A DNA stretch of 64,000 nt from Amycolatopsis oliviviridis (GTDB lineage: Bacteria > Actinomycetota > Actinomycetes > Mycobacteriales > Pseudonocardiaceae), in assembly GCF_014654365.1 (NCBI RefSeq), contig NZ_BNAY01000007.1, forward strand, positions 350,180 to 414,179, given 5' to 3'. Positions 63,501 to 64,000 of the stretch are shown here, piece after piece. The position numbers and the translations under genes were made by a program. Positions within the stretch are counted from its first letter, which is position 1, and each line of letters starts with the position of its first letter. A model generated the notes under the pieces. It was not told where the DNA came from and did not search any database. It was given only the letters and a program-made list of their open reading frames with translations.

Positions 63501-63649
63501 GCGTCGATCAGCGTCGGGCGGGTGACCACCTGGTTCGCGTGCAGCGCCAAGACCGCGAGCAGCGTCCGCCGCTGGGCCGAGCCGAGCACTACCTCCTGGC
63601 CACCCCGCCAGGCCCGGACCGGACCGAAGAGATCAACTTGCAACCGCAT
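60545..63649 (-). CDS. BTAD/AAA-ATPase transcriptional regulator
   Basis: 1,034 residues from the ATG at 63649, which has GGAGG five bases upstream; a TTG one codon earlier is too close to that site. Winged helix 1-100 (GSAQRRTLLAVLALHANQ, SIYTYVSSLRTAL). BTAD to about 252 (DELGIEPGADLTSRYEQI). AAA ATPase with P-loop EGELGIGKSALVS near 308-320 and Walker B ILVADDLQWAD (399-409). The remaining ~600 residues are helical and TPR-like, ending ALSGYEDLGAVLDARRAKRRVE. Many relatives carry a LuxR domain after this end; here the chain stops instead. It is a SARP-like activator with an ATP-driven switch, of unknown target, upstream in a two-gene operon with its paralogue. Confidence 0.92.
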   Translation of the reverse strand: MRLQVDLFGPVRAWRGGQEVVLGSAQRRTLLAVLALHANQVVTRPTLIDAIWGEEAPTSANGSIYTYVSSLRTALDPDRMRRESTEVLASSGSGYCLRVDSESIDVVRFENLRERARLCERGRDVPGTLAALDKALSLFRADPLDGLGGPFAATQRERLRELRLDVIERRARLMLDAGEHQKLLADLRPVAAEHPMREGLQSLHLLALYRCGRRQEALKVFEGLRTETIDELGIEPGADLTSRYEQIKADDPTLWRDVTHAPRTSVAARPTQGDRPSVFVGRGCELAVIQTAVRGIADGQGSSLWFEGELGIGKSALVSAGLEGATECTVATASADEVGQRPPLQLILDCLDIGMNSPEPRRREVARAIRQLTADEATVPTAVALIVDLVTGLSQERPMILVADDLQWADPASLEVWRLLAARCARLPLLLIGVSRRVSRRHRLHDIRAELARMGTRIEKVLPLPDEDVRDLLIGLNLTVPGPALLALARTAAGNPLFVRSIVQALDGTEPPEHGGTGACPAIPRAALETLNRRLGFLSAAASEVLRWAALLDRFFTRGDLAIAMGRPAEELDHVLDEVEDVGLVVRARGRMAFKHPVVREALYARTPTAIRVALHRQLAETLAGSGAPVERVASQLLSAPVPVDKWFCDWLAREVYTLAPRAPLSSMQLLHKVNSSGTVPAALREEFGIATARLTLWLERDLCAEVGQVAAQTKNADVVAEMRWLLAYSRLLRGDVAQATQVLEEALNDTDTPPAWRTVQEALLSRTRVGWWPVCTADSGAAGPRIPAQRATTGLGATSSYWTGHWDAPLAELTDRLSGGVTLARQTLGRPMALRQLSGVAAAISAHRGKVQDARAHLMSIWALAPAGEFGTDGTDFMLATNALLAEAEDRPTVAFGLLASMLEVEDEIVCPWMPGLVRLAVDLQEHDHAKLATLLCERTPGQEAAALRCRALLDDDPGAALTVAAALRSAGDRFGEAQAMEDAAVLSAKNGDEDGAGTALHAALSGYEDLGAVLDARRAKRRVETEIRRRYG

Positions 63650-64000
63650 CAATGCCTCCGCGGTGTGCTGCGCGACTACTGTATGTCGTCACCGTTAGGC
63701 CTAAACCGCTGGAAAAAGTGGTCACCCGTTCGCCCTTTTGACCACGGATGGCTTGAAATGATGATCCAACGGCTACTCGGCGTATACGTCATCCCGGGTC
63801 GGGATCCTGTGGTTCCTCCACAGGTAGTGGTGACGAACGCGGGTGTGATTCACCTTTGCGGTCGCCTGGCCGGGGGTTTTCCTGGTCGGCCCGCGCCGGG
63901 CGGCGGGCGCGGGGGAGACCCCCAACCGGGCGTCGGATGCGGAACTCACCGTGCTTGAAAGACCCGATGATCGGACTCTCAAACCGTGGGCGGCGGCGGT
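63650..64000. promoter_or_regulatory. Upstream region of the BTAD pair, rich in small palindromes
   Basis: 351 bp with no supported gene. It holds TTAGGCCTAA (63695-63704), GTGGTCA paired with TGACCAC (63718-63724 and 63739-63745), CGTATACG (63781-63788) and a CCTGTGG/CCACAGG stem with five-base loop (63806-63824). The GTGGTCA repeat, ~70-95 bp upstream of the regulator start, could be an operator. At the right edge a plus-strand frame is open from 63849; its only plausible start is GTG 63951 (VLERPDDRTLKPWAAA), which could be the beginning of a further gene but lacks a ribosome site. Confidence 0.4.

Noticed and set aside
63849..64000. New plus-strand gene running off the right edge
   Set aside because: Only 16 codons follow the single plausible start (GTG 63951), with no ribosome site; it cannot be judged from this window.

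Overview
High-GC, GC3-biased DNA from a filamentous actinomycete. The SsgA-family protein, the BTAD/SARP regulators, the DUF6879-type protein and the SCO0930-like lipoprotein all point to Actinobacteria. The style of the intergenic palindromes and overall gene content suggest Pseudonocardiaceae, most likely Amycolatopsis (inference; no rRNA or other marker is present).

Bases 1-45660 are one uninterrupted plus-strand reading frame, already open at the left edge. It gives at least 15,219 residues, roughly 1.6 MDa by arithmetic. It is a nested-repeat polymorphic-toxin-like protein of the kind I recall being labelled 'lonely Cys domain' giant proteins in actinomycetes. In order it holds: four to five tandem units of about 4.5 kb (a long repetitive module, an acidic/basic hinge, paired helical repeats and a ~95-residue WRP/AWxLGM module with a helix-turn-helix-like half); a 190-residue TC(D/N)VN module seen three times; a ~4.7-kb beta-rich central region that could be a translocation device; four more WRP modules; a metzincin-like HEVLHFVGLVDE domain; a papain-like Cys/His/Asn domain; three ~1.2-kilo-residue repeats, each ending in a caspase/C80-like His-Cys pair; and a C-terminal DXD glycosyltransferase of the type used by large clostridial toxins. 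By eye the whole chain has only eight cysteines, seven of them in conserved motifs.

Directly downstream (26 bp, same strand) is a small acidic protein resembling actinobacterial 'type VII secretion system-associated' proteins, which hints at the export route. No obvious immunity gene follows. The 353-residue protein at 49241-50302 is the only nearby orphan that could play that part, and this is speculative.

From 46.6 kb on the window is a normal actinomycete gene neighbourhood: a secreted S8 subtilase (minus), an SsgA-family protein and a cold-shock-domain protein (minus), the 353-residue orphan (plus), an AfsR-like BTAD/NB-ARC/TPR regulator (minus), a small orphan, an SCO0930-like lipoprotein with a crystallin-like tail, a DUF6879-type protein, a zinc MDR dehydrogenase preceded by a 15-codon leader ORF, a LuxR regulator lacking the phospho-acceptor Asp (all plus), and two translationally coupled BTAD/AAA regulators (minus). 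The second of that pair has a broken C-terminal LuxR-like helix-turn-helix. Perfect hairpins separate convergent genes. No RNA gene, CRISPR array, insertion sequence or integrase was seen.
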